The translations under genes were made by a program, and so were the position numbers. 64,000 bases of DNA from NCBI RefSeq assembly GCF_003992005.1, contig NZ_RQVL01000005.1, forward strand, positions 31,314 to 95,313, read 5' to 3'. Positions within the stretch are counted from its first letter, which is position 1; each line of letters opens with the position of its first letter. The DNA is from Veillonella sp. VA139. Lineage in GTDB: Bacteria > Bacillota > Negativicutes > Veillonellales > Veillonellaceae. The notes under the pieces were generated by a model, which had not been told where the DNA came from, made no database searches, and saw nothing but the letters and a program-made list of their open reading frames with translations. This document shows, in pieces, positions 63,097 to 64,000 of the stretch.

Positions 63097-63690
63097 ATGG
63101 AAGAAAGTCATTTTTTTGCTCTTTTAGGGCGTATGAAATATATTCAACGTTGGAGCTTGATGCGTAATACAGAAGTAGAAAACTTGCAAGGTCATAGTTT
63201 AGAAACGGCTATGATTGCTCATCAATTGGGAGTACTACGTAACACATATTTTAATGGTACATTGGATGTGAATCGCTTGGCAGTGCTTGCCATGTACCAT
63301 GATGTGAGTGAAGTGTTCACTGGGGATATGCCCACGCCAGTGAAATATTTTAATCCTAAATTGCGTGCTCTCTATGGGGAAGTGGAACAGTTGGCCAATG
63401 AAACCTTATGGCGTACGTTACCAGAACCGGTGCAACCAGCCTATGAGGAAGCCTTAGTATCTGTTCCAGAGGAATACGAAGTACTTGTGAAAGCAGCGGA
63501 CACTTTATCAGCATTCATGAAATGCGTGGCGGAAAAATCTGCTGGCAATAATGAATTCAATGCAGCCTATGATACGATTCACGAACGATTAGTACAGATG
63601 CAATTGCCAGAAGTAGATCTATTTTTGAAAGTCTATGTGCCTAGTTTGACTAAGTCTTTAGATGAAATGAATGTATCCTTTGCAAAATAA
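63097..63690 (+). CDS. yfbR: HD-domain 5'-deoxynucleotidase, YfbR-like
   Basis: A 197-residue HD-superfamily phosphohydrolase that dephosphorylates deoxyribonucleoside 5'-monophosphates in the known family. Metal ligands: H in GHSLETAMIAH (near residue 29-39) and the HD pair in YHDVSEVFTGDMPTPVKY (near 67-84); a further Asp in KAADTLSAF. GGAGGCGTGTACC precedes the ATG. Length matches YfbR (about 199). Confidence 0.92.
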   Translation: MEESHFFALLGRMKYIQRWSLMRNTEVENLQGHSLETAMIAHQLGVLRNTYFNGTLDVNRLAVLAMYHDVSEVFTGDMPTPVKYFNPKLRALYGEVEQLANETLWRTLPEPVQPAYEEALVSVPEEYEVLVKAADTLSAFMKCVAEKSAGNNEFNAAYDTIHERLVQMQLPEVDLFLKVYVPSLTKSLDEMNVSFAK

Positions 63691-64000
63691 GAAGATAAGA
63701 GGAATGTGGATATATCTGTGAGATGTGTTAGCGATATGTAAATACTATAAAGTTGATGTTAAGATAGTACAAGAAGGTCGGCTTATAATCTGCTACAGGA
63801 CGTATTAGATAGTGCTATACATTATATATACTCCATAGCTAGGTTAATATATGTCAAGCACAAATTAATTTGTCATAAAAAATAACTAAACATAGGCGTA
63901 ATTGGAAATCAAGATAGTATTAAGTCATAAATTTATCCTGTGTATAACAAGCTTCATCAAAAGAGTACTCGTAACGTAACCTATGTACTTCATAATCAAT
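63691..64000. other. AT-rich end of window, no feature seen
   Basis: About 310 bp with no ORF carrying a ribosome site, no clear terminator hairpin and no recognised RNA motif. Confidence 0.6.

Overview
The window reads as chromosomal DNA from an anaerobic, low-GC, diderm Firmicute, most likely Veillonella or a close relative (Negativicutes). An SLH-anchored OmpM-type outer-membrane porin and a YadA-type anchor protein mark an outer membrane. T-box control, Firmicute-style Shine-Dalgarno sequences, Y-polymerase/YolD and ECF transporters mark the Firmicute background. Fumarate reductase and 2-oxoacid:ferredoxin oxidoreductase point to anaerobic organic-acid metabolism. No rRNA, tRNA, CRISPR array or insertion sequence was recognised.

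Layout. 0-5.9 kb: a small membrane protein, an acidic protein next to a molybdopterin oxidoreductase, BrnQ, and class I ribonucleotide reductase beta (nrdB, minus strand). 6-12 kb: an accessory island lying between nrdB and nrdA, holding a one-polypeptide restriction-modification enzyme, a miniature YadA-like protein, a DUF4143 ATPase with four 40-bp-spaced operator-like repeats, and two type I toxin-antitoxin-like loci. 12-19 kb: nrdA and a three-gene fumarate reductase/succinate dehydrogenase operon. 19-25 kb: Y-family polymerase plus YolD, a pectin-lyase-fold protein, a lipid kinase, a GntR regulator and a multi-hairpin RNA candidate. 25-31 kb: korAB, a further type I toxin-like locus with a duplicated antisense module, and OmpM. 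31-39 kb: a nickel/peptide-type ABC importer and an ECF importer whose S-component is fused to an ATPase. 39-45 kb: housekeeping genes (PNPOx-like, cyclophilin, GIY-YIG, DUF1934, argS, pyrG) and a class III Fic protein. 45-51 kb: a toxin-like locus, a leucine T-box and leuACDB. 51-64 kb: msrAB, pheA, a membrane protein, a methyltransferase, pepD, asparaginase, a cbiZ/WYL-like minus-strand operon, a divergent cassette of six micro-ORFs, and a yfbR-like HD hydrolase.

The strongest candidates for undescribed biology are small. (1) Micro-ORFs at 62.46-62.96 kb, three of them in exact 70-bp tandem repeats, each with its own strong ribosome binding site, divergent from two WYL-like proteins. (2) A set of four small-hydrophobic-peptide loci with convergent antisense promoters; two of them show compensatory 5'-end/3'-UTR pairing. 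(3) A six-hairpin transcript at 24.55-24.78 kb. (4) Four sites at exactly 40-bp spacing upstream of the DUF4143 ATPase. All are read by eye; no database or folding software was used.
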